A DNA stretch of 11,135 bases from the NCBI GenBank assembly GCA_016196505.1, contig JACPXO010000033.1:1-11135 (forward strand), given 5' to 3'. This DNA is from Candidatus Omnitrophota bacterium (GTDB taxonomy: Bacteria > Omnitrophota > Gorgyraeia > 2-02-FULL-51-18). The position numbers and the translations under genes are program-made. Positions 1-7,204 of this stretch are shown here, in pieces (the stretch's first letter is position 1; each line of letters starts with the position of its first letter). The notes beneath the pieces were generated by a model that was not told the origin of the DNA, did no database searches, and saw nothing but the letters and a program-made list of their open reading frames with translations.

Positions 1-54
1 AGCTTGGAAAAGAGGGAGAAGTTGGGTAAAATTTATGTGGATGAGATGCGCCTC

Positions 55-804
55 ATGAAAAATGACCGAAGAGGGTTCACCCTCTTGGAAGTCGCCATCG
101 TACTTGCGATCATGAGCATGGCGTCAACGATCGTAGCTCCTGCGGTGGGTAAAATCCGCGAGTCCGCAAGGACGGGCGTGTGCCTGGCCGATCGTGCCGC
201 CTTTCAGCGCGCGGAGGACACATTTATCCTAAATACAGGAAGCAACTCCTCTTCCTTCACGGAATTATTCACCTCAGGGTATATGAGAAAGTCGCCGGCC
301 TGCCAAAGCGGCGGGAGTTGGCAATGGGATCCGGCCCGTGAAAAAATACTCTGCACCCTCCACGACAGTTTAAGCTCCACGGTGAGCGGTCCGACCGTTG
401 TCAGCGCTCTGGACGCGGTTCTCGTCGGCCGTTGGTTTCGTTTGGCAAACTCCATTGCGACGAACTGGTCCAACCAAACAGCGCGATTCAAGATAAAATT
501 TGACACGACGGGAGATTATGAGGTTTCTCTTTCGGCAAAAAACCGCGCCGGGTGGCCGGGCTGGACCAAGGTAGACGGTTATAACTTCTTTAAAATCAAG
601 GTGCTCCTGGATGGACGTAACGCAGGCGCGTTGCTCATCCCGGCAAGCGACACTGAGTTTCAAACAGGAAAAATCAAAATCAAGGAAGTTTCAGCGGGGA
701 CTCACACGCTCAGTTTTCAATGGACCAACGACGCTTACAAGCCGTCGCGCCAACAAGATTCCAATATAGAAATCGACCAGATTTCTTTTGAGCGAATAGG
801 GTGA
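55..804 (+). CDS. Type IV pilin-like prepilin with C-terminal carbohydrate-binding-like domain
   Basis: This is a type IV pilin or pseudopilin precursor. A short basic leader ending in Gly7 is followed by the prepilin peptidase motif GFTLLE, with Phe8 as first mature residue and Glu at mature position 5. A hydrophobic helix (about residues 8-30) follows. The globular part carries cysteines near 43, 83 and 100, with a CQSGG...C loop near 83-100 like the disulfide region of minor pilins and pseudopilins. A usual pilin would end here. Instead about 140 more residues continue as alternating beta-type sequence ending with FQWTNDAY and DSNIEIDQISF, which resembles calcium-dependent carbohydrate-binding modules; that assignment is by pattern only. 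I chose ATG at 55 because GGATGAG at 39-45 lies 9 bases upstream and it gives a typical short leader. The frame stays open upstream, with ATG at 46 and TTG at 22 and 4 as alternatives. The product is probably processed at the inner membrane and placed in a pilus or secretion pseudopilus. Confidence 0.85.
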   Translation: MKNDRRGFTLLEVAIVLAIMSMASTIVAPAVGKIRESARTGVCLADRAAFQRAEDTFILNTGSNSSSFTELFTSGYMRKSPACQSGGSWQWDPAREKILCTLHDSLSSTVSGPTVVSALDAVLVGRWFRLANSIATNWSNQTARFKIKFDTTGDYEVSLSAKNRAGWPGWTKVDGYNFFKIKVLLDGRNAGALLIPASDTEFQTGKIKIKEVSAGTHTLSFQWTNDAYKPSRQQDSNIEIDQISFERIG

Positions 805-815
805 TCGTTCAAGTT

Positions 816-2039
816 TCAGAGATCGACGACGTATTGGGAGGGGTAACGAAGCGATAAAAAAAGCAAAAGATAGTCCCGTATGTGGCGCGTTAATAGAAAA
901 TTCTGTCGCGCATGCTCCCGGCCATTCTCCCCAAGCTTTTTAGCGTAGCGGGGGTTTTGTAAAAGCTGTTTTAGCCAATAGGCCGTTCCTTCCACGGAAT
1001 GTGTCAAAATCCCAGAATACTTGTGCGCGACCTGGAGAGGGATACCCCCCACCGCGCCCGCGATCACGGGCTTGGCTTTCCAAAGGGCCTCAGTGATCGT
1101 CAGCCCAAACCCTTCTTTGAGGGACTTTTGCAAAATAAGGGTGGACGCCCTCTGGATGGCATTTATCTCGAGGTGGCTGGTCGGCGGAAGTAAAAGGATC
1201 AGAATATCGGGATCGTTTCCGGCCGCTTCTTTAACCTCAAGAAGCACTTGGGCGCCTTCAGGGTCGTCATCCGCGGTGCCCCCCACCAAAAGCAGTCTTG
1301 CCTCTTGGTACTTCTGTATCCGTTTGAACGCTTGGATCACGCCCACCGGGTCTTTCAAGCGGTCAAACCTAGATACCTGCGTGATGATAGGTTTATCCAA
1401 AGGGATTTTGAGCCGTTCGAGGATCCCATCGATCTCACTTTTAGTCATCTCGCGGTTTTTCTCGCTCAAAGGGTCAATGGACGGACAAATCATGGCTTGC
1501 GGGATCGAAAGTTTCTGGGAAAAAACCGGCGCCGAGAAAACGGCCTTATCATACTGCTCGACGTAAGTTCTCAAAAAATTCCATACACCAGGATTCGGAT
1601 TGGACACGTCCACATGGCATCTCCAGAGCCATCGGTTGCCCGCATCTTTCTTTCGGCGTATGAGTCCAACGGGCTGCGGGTCATGAATGAAAACGATATC
1701 CTCGCGAAGATCCATATTTTTCAGGTTTTCTTCCTGCACGCCCAAGAATTCCTGATATTCTTTTTCCTGGAGACCCTGCGGGTCTCCATGCAGGGCATTG
1801 TGGATTTTCTTCGTCACCGCATAAAAAGACTCGCCCCCCTTGATCACCTCCCATCGGGTCTCCACGCCCAATTCGTTCAGAAGAGGCGTCATCCGGTTGA
1901 GGATCTCCGCCACGCCTCCTCCGACCGCCGTGGAATTGACGTGCACGACTTTTTTGCGGCCGAGACCTTTGGCCAAAAGCCGTAATTCATCCAGCACTTG
2001 GGCGCCGACGATGGGTTCGTAGTCGTCAAGGACCGGCAT
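816..2039 (-). CDS. treT: TreT-like trehalose glycosyltransferring synthase (GT4)
   Basis: A 407-residue GT-B glycosyltransferase. The N-terminal half has VHVNSTAVGGGVAEIL (about 32-47), the sugar-binding loop signature of TreT and trehalose phosphorylase-like enzymes. It also has HDPQP (119-123) and WRCHVD (139-144). The C-terminal Rossmann half has SRFDRLKDP (223-231) and the EX7E-type nucleotide-sugar motif EGFGLTITEAL (309-319). TreT enzymes reversibly join NDP-glucose and glucose to give trehalose in the cytoplasm. It is the last gene of the trehalose operon and overlaps the DUF5752 gene by 14 bases. I chose ATG at 2039 because it matches the short N-terminus of the family. A TTG at 2063 would add eight lysine-rich residues but has no well-placed ribosome site. 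The family also contains trehalose phosphorylases, so the exact donor and direction are not settled by sequence. Confidence 0.8.
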   Translation of the reverse strand: MPVLDDYEPIVGAQVLDELRLLAKGLGRKKVVHVNSTAVGGGVAEILNRMTPLLNELGVETRWEVIKGGESFYAVTKKIHNALHGDPQGLQEKEYQEFLGVQEENLKNMDLREDIVFIHDPQPVGLIRRKKDAGNRWLWRCHVDVSNPNPGVWNFLRTYVEQYDKAVFSAPVFSQKLSIPQAMICPSIDPLSEKNREMTKSEIDGILERLKIPLDKPIITQVSRFDRLKDPVGVIQAFKRIQKYQEARLLLVGGTADDDPEGAQVLLEVKEAAGNDPDILILLLPPTSHLEINAIQRASTLILQKSLKEGFGLTITEALWKAKPVIAGAVGGIPLQVAHKYSGILTHSVEGTAYWLKQLLQNPRYAKKLGENGREHARQNFLLTRHIRDYLLLFLSLRYPSQYVVDL

Positions 2040-2694
2040 CGCTTTTTCCCGATCTTTTTTCAACTAAATGGATGATCTTCTTCCTAAGGCCTTCCATGGT
2101 GTACGTGTAAGGATCGAGTTTGTCGATGCTTTTGGCCAGCTCCGTTTCTCCAAGGTCGGTTTTCAGCCAATAGGAGAAATCATTCATCCCAATCGGGGTC
2201 CTGAGCCGGGCCGCAAAAATATGGTTGTAGAGACACCCGATGCTCACCTTGTTTAAACCGTCTAGAAACTCACCGAGGTCACCGGCTTTGTAGAGGGTCG
2301 GCAATGCGAACAAAATACATTTCATGAAATAAAACTCTTCCGCGGGAGGGGCTGTCCTCAAAAAAGGAGCTTTCTCAAGATACTTGTCGATGGATCCCGT
2401 GATCGCCTGCCGCATGGAATCAAGCGAGCTGAAACTTACGGTGTCTATCGCCGCGAGCCGCTCGCCCATTTCGTCTTCCTGCAGAACATTCGTAACCCAG
2501 TAGGCAAAATCATTGGGAGGTTCCGGCGTCAGGTACTGATGCTGTTGGAGAAAGTGGTGCGTGTGATAATAAATCGACTCTTCGGGCACTTCCTTCAAAT
2601 ACCGGGACAACTCAGCCAGGTCCTTGGCCTTCAGGCCGGTGGATTCGACCAAACTTAACTGAGTCTTGAAGACAAAGACGTTTTTAGCTTTCAT
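2026..2694 (-). CDS. DUF5752 family protein with internal duplication
   Basis: A 222-residue soluble protein without signal peptide or membrane segment, recognised as DUF5752-like; the function is unknown. It consists of two related halves about 110 residues apart. NDFAYW at 61-66 matches NDFSYW at 171-176. Each is followed by acidic and hydrophobic residues with L-x-E/G-x-E pattern, and each is preceded by a Tyr/His-rich stretch (IYYHTHHF near 41-48, LYNHIF near 155-160). The start codon overlaps the otsB stop by four bases (ATGA), with GGAGG 11 bases upstream, and the 3' end overlaps treT by 14 bases. Its place between otsB and treT suggests a role in trehalose metabolism, perhaps as partner or regulator of TreT. 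That is inference from context. Confidence 0.75.
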   Translation of the reverse strand: MKAKNVFVFKTQLSLVESTGLKAKDLAELSRYLKEVPEESIYYHTHHFLQQHQYLTPEPPNDFAYWVTNVLQEDEMGERLAAIDTVSFSSLDSMRQAITGSIDKYLEKAPFLRTAPPAEEFYFMKCILFALPTLYKAGDLGEFLDGLNKVSIGCLYNHIFAARLRTPIGMNDFSYWLKTDLGETELAKSIDKLDPYTYTMEGLRKKIIHLVEKRSGKSDAGP

Positions 2695-3467
2695 AACGAC
2701 CGGATCCTCCCCAGGAACCGGCGGACATCCGCCGGCGATCTCAGATAGTACTCGGCCAAGGAACGCTTGGAGCGGCCCACACGGATGGTCACGCCTTTTT
2801 TTCGAAACGTCCTGAACATGTCTTCATCCGTGCGGTCATCACCGATCACGACCGGCAATGCCCGAGGAAATTTTCCGGTTAAATACAGGGCCGCGTCCCC
2901 CTTTCCCCATCCGATCCCGGGCCTCAATTCCCAAACTTTTTTGCCTTTCCGCCACACGACCGGCCAATGGGCGTATTTTTTTCTAAAAAGAGCGATGGTC
3001 CGGTTGAGAAACGGAAGATATTTTTTGTGAATATTCCGGTAATGCGCGCTCACGGTGTAGCGCTTATCCTCAACCCACACCCCGGCTACCTTGGAAAAAT
3101 TTTTCCTCAGCTTCGCTCCCAAAAGCCGGATGACGGTGCCAAGCCGCCTTGCCCTTTTCGCCCCGGGAGGCAGCTGAAACCCTTTTCCACGAATTTCCAA
3201 ACCGTGATTACCGGCATAAATAATTCCCTTGAGACGAAAATGAGGCATGAGGTCTCTCAGAGACCGGCCGCTGATGACCGCTACCTTGACCGTTTTCAAG
3301 CGGCTGAACTCAAGAAGAATTTTTCTGGTTTTCCCGTTTAAAAACGCCGCCTGAGGGGTTTTGACGATCGGGGCAAGCGTGCCGTCAAAATCGACGATTA
3401 AAAACTTTGTCTTCCTAGACCGGATCCTGGTCTCGAGGGACCGCCAATGAGACCACACGTACTTCAT
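2691..3467 (-). CDS. otsB: Trehalose-6-phosphate phosphatase OtsB
   Basis: A 258-residue HAD-superfamily phosphatase that removes phosphate from trehalose-6-phosphate to give trehalose in the cytoplasm. HAD motif I is DFDGTLAP (26-33), with Asp26 as expected nucleophile and Asp28 as general acid. Motif II is SGRS (66-69), the motif III lysine lies in GWGKGDA (186-192), and motif IV is GDDRTDEDMF (209-218). GNHGLE (86-91) and ELRP (180-183) are typical OtsB cap and substrate regions. Length fits the family. I chose ATG at 3467, which overlaps the otsA-fusion stop as ATGA. An in-frame ATG at 3521 would put 18 extra residues inside the upstream gene. The downstream DUF5752 gene overlaps the otsB stop in the same way, so translation of all three is probably coupled. 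Confidence 0.93.
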   Translation of the reverse strand: MKYVWSHWRSLETRIRSRKTKFLIVDFDGTLAPIVKTPQAAFLNGKTRKILLEFSRLKTVKVAVISGRSLRDLMPHFRLKGIIYAGNHGLEIRGKGFQLPPGAKRARRLGTVIRLLGAKLRKNFSKVAGVWVEDKRYTVSAHYRNIHKKYLPFLNRTIALFRKKYAHWPVVWRKGKKVWELRPGIGWGKGDAALYLTGKFPRALPVVIGDDRTDEDMFRTFRKKGVTIRVGRSKRSLAEYYLRSPADVRRFLGRIRSL

Positions 3468-5713
3468 AGGGGCTGGGCAAAACGCACACGGACAAGCTCT
3501 CCCACCAAGTCCGAGGCCCATTTGTAAATATTCCGTTCTTTGAGGAGGTCCCGCATGGATCGCATGCGTTCTTTTTGCTCCCCCTCGTTCATTTCCAAGG
3601 CGGTCTTGATGGCTGACGCCGTTTCCAGCACATCGTAGGGATTCACGATCAACGCGTCCGTGAGCTCACGGCAGGCGCCCGTGAACTTGCTTAAAATGAG
3701 AACTCCCTTTTCATCGTCTCTGGCCATGACGAATTCCTTCGCCACCAGATTCATCCCGTCATGGAGAGAGGTGACGAGACAAAGGTTAGCGGCTCTGTAA
3801 AACGGAAGGATCTCTTGGTGACTATGATGCTTTTTCAAGAAAAGGATCGGCTGCCAATTCTTGGATTTGAACCGTCCGTTGATCCTCTCGGTCTCTTTCT
3901 CCATCTCGGCGATGAATTCCGCGTAGCGCGGGATCGCCGTGCGGCTCGGGGCTCCCAACTCCACAAAAGTGAATTTCCCCACGTAAAACGGATTCGACTC
4001 CAGGAAATTCTCCACACTGCGGAAGCGCTCTAAAATGCCTTTGGTATAATCCAGCCGGTCCACGCCGACTCCCATAAACTGGGCCTGGACCCCGTGCTTT
4101 TTCAGGAGCACTTCGGGGCTATCCGCCGCGGCGGTTTTCGAATTCCCGTTGTCGACAAAATCGACGCTGATCGGAAACGGCTTCACCCAGGTGGTATGGC
4201 CTTCCCGGAATACCGTAAAATGCTCGTAATCAATACGCGACTCCATCACCCTATCGACGGTCTCGATAAAGTTATTGCAGTGAAATTGCGTATGAAACCC
4301 GATGATATCCGCGCTCAGCATCCCTTCAAGGATCTCTTTCTGCCAGGGACAGATCCCAAAGGATTCCGGATTCGGCCAGGGGATGTGCCAAAATAAAGCC
4401 AGGCGGGCGTCCGGCCGTTTTGCCTTGATCAGGCGTGGCAAGAGGGCGAAGTGATAATCCTGGATGAGCACGCACGGATCAGAGGCCTTTTCCAATTCTT
4501 CCAAGGCCGCTTCGGCAAATTTCCGGTTGACTATTTCATAGTGCAGCCAGTCCTGGCTCCTAAAAAGCGGGCGCGTGTGAGCCACATGACAAAGCGGCCA
4601 CAGCCCCTCATTGGCAAAACCGTAGTAATACCCCTTTTCTTCCTCCGGGGAGATCCACACGCGCCTCAAAAGATACTGGGGTTCTTCGGGCGGCACCCGC
4701 AGCCGGTCCCGCGAGTCCACCCTTTGGCGGTCGGCATCGCCGGAACCGTGCGCGATCCAAGTGCCCCCGCAGGCCTTAAGCACGGGCTCAAGGGCCGTCA
4801 CCATGCCGCTGGCCGGAACAATGGCTTCGATCTCTTTCCCTTTCTTCATGTGCATATAGGGTTCCCGGTTCGACACCACATAGAGAGACCGGTTCTCCAG
4901 TTTTACGCGCACAAATTCCTTTAAACGTTCCGCCGTCCACAACGATTCGGCGGACTGTCTGAGCCGCGCTTCCTCCTCCGCGGCCAGGCGTGCGGCTTCG
5001 AGACTTTTGGCCATTTTGGATATTTCGCCCGCGAGCGGCCCCAAAAGAACCCGGTGTTTGGGATTCATTTCCTCCACGGGCTCGCCGCGGCGTAACCGCC
5101 GGATCCACTCGGTCGTTCTTCGAATAGGGGTCATGACGCCTAAATAAATGATGATGAGCGTGGTAAGGGCGACGAGAAGCGACTGGATCATGGCGCGCCA
5201 AAAACTATTGACCCAGATACGCCTGACCCTCTCAGTAATGTAAGTTCGGTCGTGAAATAACGTCAAGACGTGCGTCGTTCTTTCTTCGGTGATAAGAGGA
5301 ATGGAGTAGGCATGGACAGGCCTGCCGGCAAGGGTCAAAAAATCTCCGTACCCGGAATTTAAGCGCTCGACTTCCCGGAGGTCTGATTTTATAGTCTTGG
5401 CAGAATCCTCTAGGGTAACCTTTAGATTCTCCGAGGCCGCCAAGAGATTCCCTTCGATATCAAAAACAGATACGCCAAGCAGTCTTTCACGGTTCGAGAA
5501 TTTATTGACTATACGTTCCAAGGATCGCGTGGATTCGGCGGGCAAAAGCGGCTCTATGGACTCCTTGAGACTGTCGGCAATGACGTTCGCTCGTCTTTCC
5601 AATTCGTTCTTGAGGCGAAATTCCTCCTGACGCGCCTGCCAAAACGAAAACCCTATCGAGCCGATCGCAATGACCGCTACCAGGAAAAATATAAGACGGA
5701 GGGTTATTTTCAT
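3464..5713 (-). CDS. otsA: Membrane sensor-HAMP-trehalose-6-phosphate synthase fusion
   Basis: A 749-residue protein, far longer than the usual 450-500 residue OtsA. The order is: TM1 (about 4-25); an extracytoplasmic region (26-172) with the size and sequence style of a CACHE-like sensor, e.g. VSVFDIEGNLLAAS near 81-94; TM2 (173-194); a HAMP-like linker with TPIRRTTEWI near 195-204; a charged coiled coil (about 235-270); and a GT20 domain (276-745). GT20 signatures are VVSNREPY (279-286), QDYHFALLPRL (418-428), HIPWPNPESF (443-452), GVDRLDYTKG (550-559, with the Arg and Lys that hold the nucleotide-sugar phosphates) and DGMNLVAKE (652-660). It should make trehalose-6-phosphate from NDP-glucose and glucose-6-phosphate, at the inner face of the membrane. 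The start lies 11 bases after the microprotein stop and has no good Shine-Dalgarno, which suggests coupled translation. The catalytic call is secure; regulation by the sensor is inferred. Confidence 0.92.
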   Translation of the reverse strand: MKITLRLIFFLVAVIAIGSIGFSFWQARQEEFRLKNELERRANVIADSLKESIEPLLPAESTRSLERIVNKFSNRERLLGVSVFDIEGNLLAASENLKVTLEDSAKTIKSDLREVERLNSGYGDFLTLAGRPVHAYSIPLITEERTTHVLTLFHDRTYITERVRRIWVNSFWRAMIQSLLVALTTLIIIYLGVMTPIRRTTEWIRRLRRGEPVEEMNPKHRVLLGPLAGEISKMAKSLEAARLAAEEEARLRQSAESLWTAERLKEFVRVKLENRSLYVVSNREPYMHMKKGKEIEAIVPASGMVTALEPVLKACGGTWIAHGSGDADRQRVDSRDRLRVPPEEPQYLLRRVWISPEEEKGYYYGFANEGLWPLCHVAHTRPLFRSQDWLHYEIVNRKFAEAALEELEKASDPCVLIQDYHFALLPRLIKAKRPDARLALFWHIPWPNPESFGICPWQKEILEGMLSADIIGFHTQFHCNNFIETVDRVMESRIDYEHFTVFREGHTTWVKPFPISVDFVDNGNSKTAAADSPEVLLKKHGVQAQFMGVGVDRLDYTKGILERFRSVENFLESNPFYVGKFTFVELGAPSRTAIPRYAEFIAEMEKETERINGRFKSKNWQPILFLKKHHSHQEILPFYRAANLCLVTSLHDGMNLVAKEFVMARDDEKGVLILSKFTGACRELTDALIVNPYDVLETASAIKTALEMNEGEQKERMRSMRDLLKERNIYKWASDLVGELVRVRFAQPL

Positions 5714-5724
5714 AGATTACTGAG

Positions 5725-5799
5725 TTACGTATGCATCATGAACGATAGGACGAGCGCCAACACGGCCGCAACCATTCCCGCAACAAGGACCCAGAACAT
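5725..5799 (-). CDS. 24-residue single-helix membrane microprotein
   Basis: A very short frame, starting MFWVLVAGMV and ending in Met-Met-His-Thr, that is hydrophobic over almost its full length and long enough for one membrane span. AAGGAG at 5811-5806 lies six bases before the ATG, the best ribosome site in the window, and this is the main reason to call it a gene. The frame is open upstream to 5916, but that longer version would be encoded by a terminator hairpin and is unlikely. It is the first gene of the trehalose operon, 11 bases before the sensor-OtsA fusion. It may be a small partner of that membrane protein or a leader peptide that couples translation to it. I recognise no family. 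Confidence 0.55.
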   Translation of the reverse strand: MFWVLVAGMVAAVLALVLSFMMHT

Positions 5800-5805
5800 T
5801 TTATG

Positions 5806-5811
5806 CTCCTT
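5806..5811 (-). promoter_or_regulatory. Strong ribosome binding site of the microprotein
   Basis: AAGGAG read on the minus strand, six bases upstream of the ATG at 5799. It fixes the start of the 24-residue frame and shows that ribosomes probably load at the head of the trehalose operon. Confidence 0.7.
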
Positions 5812-5829
5812 ATCTGTGCGGCTCAAAAT

Positions 5830-5865
5830 AAAAAACCGCCCCTGATCAAAAGAATCAGATGGCGG
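5830..5865 (-). terminator. Intrinsic terminator in the trehalose operon leader
   Basis: On the minus strand CCGCC-AT-CTGAT, loop TCTTTTG, then ATCAG-G-GGCGG form a two-part stem with a small asymmetric bulge, directly followed by six T. It lies about 95 bases after tRNA-His and 30 bases before the microprotein start. It could end the tRNA-bounded transcript, act as an attenuator of the trehalose operon, or do both. On the plus strand no T-run follows, so it is one-directional. Confidence 0.8.
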
Positions 5866-5905
5866 CCCGACCACCCAAAAGCCCTCTAAGAGAGACCCTC
5901 TTAGA
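5861..5905 (-). promoter_or_regulatory. Structured leader with possible antiterminator
   Basis: Two further foldable segments lie just before the terminator on the minus strand. The first is a perfect 8-bp hairpin, arms 5905-5898 and 5892-5885, with a five-base loop. The second is GGTGG (5875-5871), loop TCGGG, CCGCC (5865-5861). This second stem uses the same CCGCC that forms the 5' arm of the terminator, so the two folds exclude each other. That is the layout of an attenuator or riboswitch expression platform. I do not recognise a known riboswitch or T-box core, and I see no convincing promoter between 5906 and 5959. Confidence 0.4.
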
Positions 5906-5959
5906 CCCTTGGACAATATTCAGTTTTTTAGCGACTACCGCGGTTGGATATTAAACCTG

Positions 5960-6035
5960 GGTGGGCGAAGGGATTTGAACCCTCGGCCTTCTGAGCCACA
6001 GTCAGACGCTCTAACCAAGCTGAGCTACGCCCACC
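5960..6035 (-). tRNA. tRNA-His (anticodon GUG)
   Basis: A full cloverleaf on the minus strand. The 8-bp acceptor stem includes the extra G at position -1 paired with C73, the histidine identity element. The D-arm has GCTC...GAGC, the anticodon stem TCTGA/TCAGA encloses loop CTGTGGC with anticodon GTG, and the T-loop has TTCAAAT. A full CCA is not encoded (C73 is followed by CA). Its 5' end lies 8 bases after the stop of the AsmA-like gene, so it is probably cut from the same transcript. Confidence 0.95.
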
Positions 6036-6043
6036 ATAAAAGG

Positions 6044-7204
6044 TCAGTATTTTAGCAAATCCTTGAACTTCTTGATAGTTTCCTGGACGTCGTCCTTGGA
6101 GTTTTCAAGGCCGCCCTCCCCTATTTTTTGAAGGGTGTTTTCGAGGATATTGGAGACGTTGCCCAGAACGGTGTTCTTGAGGGAATGCTCGATGCTCTTG
6201 CGAATGACGTCTTTCGCTTTAATGCTCTTGTCCGCGATGTTCCAGCGGGCCGTGATCTGGAATTTTAGCCGCCCCGAACGGTCCCTTAAAAAGGACAGGA
6301 TCTCTTCCGCCCTCAGGCCGAACAACTGATTGCCGTACTCATAACTTTGAAAAAAGAGGTTGAGGATCTCAAGATCCATGTTGAGCATGAGCTCTTTATG
6401 GTCTATGCGTAAATTAGCGCGCGCCTGGGCATAGCCGTTGTCGATCGTCGCGAGCGTCACCTGCGAATAATAAGGACGAAAATAAGGCAGCGACAACCCG
6501 CTCAAAGCCCAGTGCGCGTCCGTATCTTTGGACGCGAATTCCGTCCAGCCCGAAAAACTCATTTCGGCGGGCCTTTCGCCGCGGCCCTGCAAAAGCCGCG
6601 CGGCTACCTCGTAAGTGGTCCTCGAGGCCCTAAAAGGAACGGAGATGTTGCGTATCGAGCCGCGAATGCTGTCGACCACCGTCACAAAACCCCCCGGCTG
6701 GACGTCATAATCCTCAAAACGGAAGTGCCCGTTTTGTATCGAAAAATCCCTGATCTCGAGCGGCAAGGGCGCGGCCGCCGAGCGGCCAGGGCCGGCGGCG
6801 CCGGACACCGCACCGGATCCGGCATGGCTTTTCTGGATCGCGTCGGACAACGAATGGATGAGTTTATCGCGGTATTTTCTGAACACGATGGTGGCGTTCT
6901 CCACCGCGATCTTATCCACGATGAGTTTCCGCTGGAATAAACTCCACCCGGAAACCTCCAGCACGATCTGATCGGCGTAAAACGCCGTCTCTCCGGCAAA
7001 GGGCTCGTTTTCCTGGATCTCAAAACCCGTGAGTTCGAAAAACCCGGGGAAATTATACTGGATGGACCGGATCACCACTTTTTTGTTGAGCGCCCCCTCG
7101 AGGGCGCTTTTAAGCATGCCGGGCGCTTTTTGGGAAAGGAGCACTACCCCTAGAAAACTAAAAACCAGAACGCCGGCGATGAGGATCAGGATCTTTTTCT
7201 TCAA
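6044..7204 (-). CDS. AsmA/DUF748-like membrane-anchored protein, downstream paralog
   Basis: A 386-residue protein with an N-terminal basic stretch and membrane helix (about 5-24), followed by an extracytoplasmic beta-rich body. The start of the body, with LNKKVVIRSIQYNFPGFFEL and PFAGETAFYADQIVLEVS, has the look of AsmA/TamB-type chorein-like N-termini. The C-terminal part (FGLRAEEILSFLRDRSGRLKF) resembles DUF748. It aligns along its full length with the gene just upstream, so the two are tandem duplicates. I chose TTG at 7204: AAGGA lies six bases upstream and the codon overlaps the upstream stop as TTGA. The frame is open to 7312, but that part lies within the upstream gene. A role in outer-membrane or envelope biogenesis is inferred only from the family. 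Confidence 0.75.
   Translation of the reverse strand: MKKKILILIAGVLVFSFLGVVLLSQKAPGMLKSALEGALNKKVVIRSIQYNFPGFFELTGFEIQENEPFAGETAFYADQIVLEVSGWSLFQRKLIVDKIAVENATIVFRKYRDKLIHSLSDAIQKSHAGSGAVSGAAGPGRSAAAPLPLEIRDFSIQNGHFRFEDYDVQPGGFVTVVDSIRGSIRNISVPFRASRTTYEVAARLLQGRGERPAEMSFSGWTEFASKDTDAHWALSGLSLPYFRPYYSQVTLATIDNGYAQARANLRIDHKELMLNMDLEILNLFFQSYEYGNQLFGLRAEEILSFLRDRSGRLKFQITARWNIADKSIKAKDVIRKSIEHSLKNTVLGNVSNILENTLQKIGEGGLENSKDDVQETIKKFKDLLKY

Noticed and set aside
1248..1985. Long plus-strand open frame (245 codons) opposite treT
   Set aside because: It lies fully antisense to a well-conserved glycosyltransferase, has no recognisable domain, and is explained by the codon use of the real gene.
4451..4924. 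Plus-strand open frame opposite the otsA fusion
   Set aside because: Antisense to the GT20 domain with all its motifs; no family resemblance and no supporting ribosome site noted.
5861..5880. T-box leader (GGGTGG resemblance)
   Set aside because: Only GGGTGG matches the T-box sequence. The following ACCGCG part, the specifier loop and an amino-acid gene downstream are all missing.
5725..5916. 63-residue version of the microprotein
   Set aside because: Its first 39 codons would be the terminator hairpin and leader; the strong ribosome site points to the ATG at 5799 instead.
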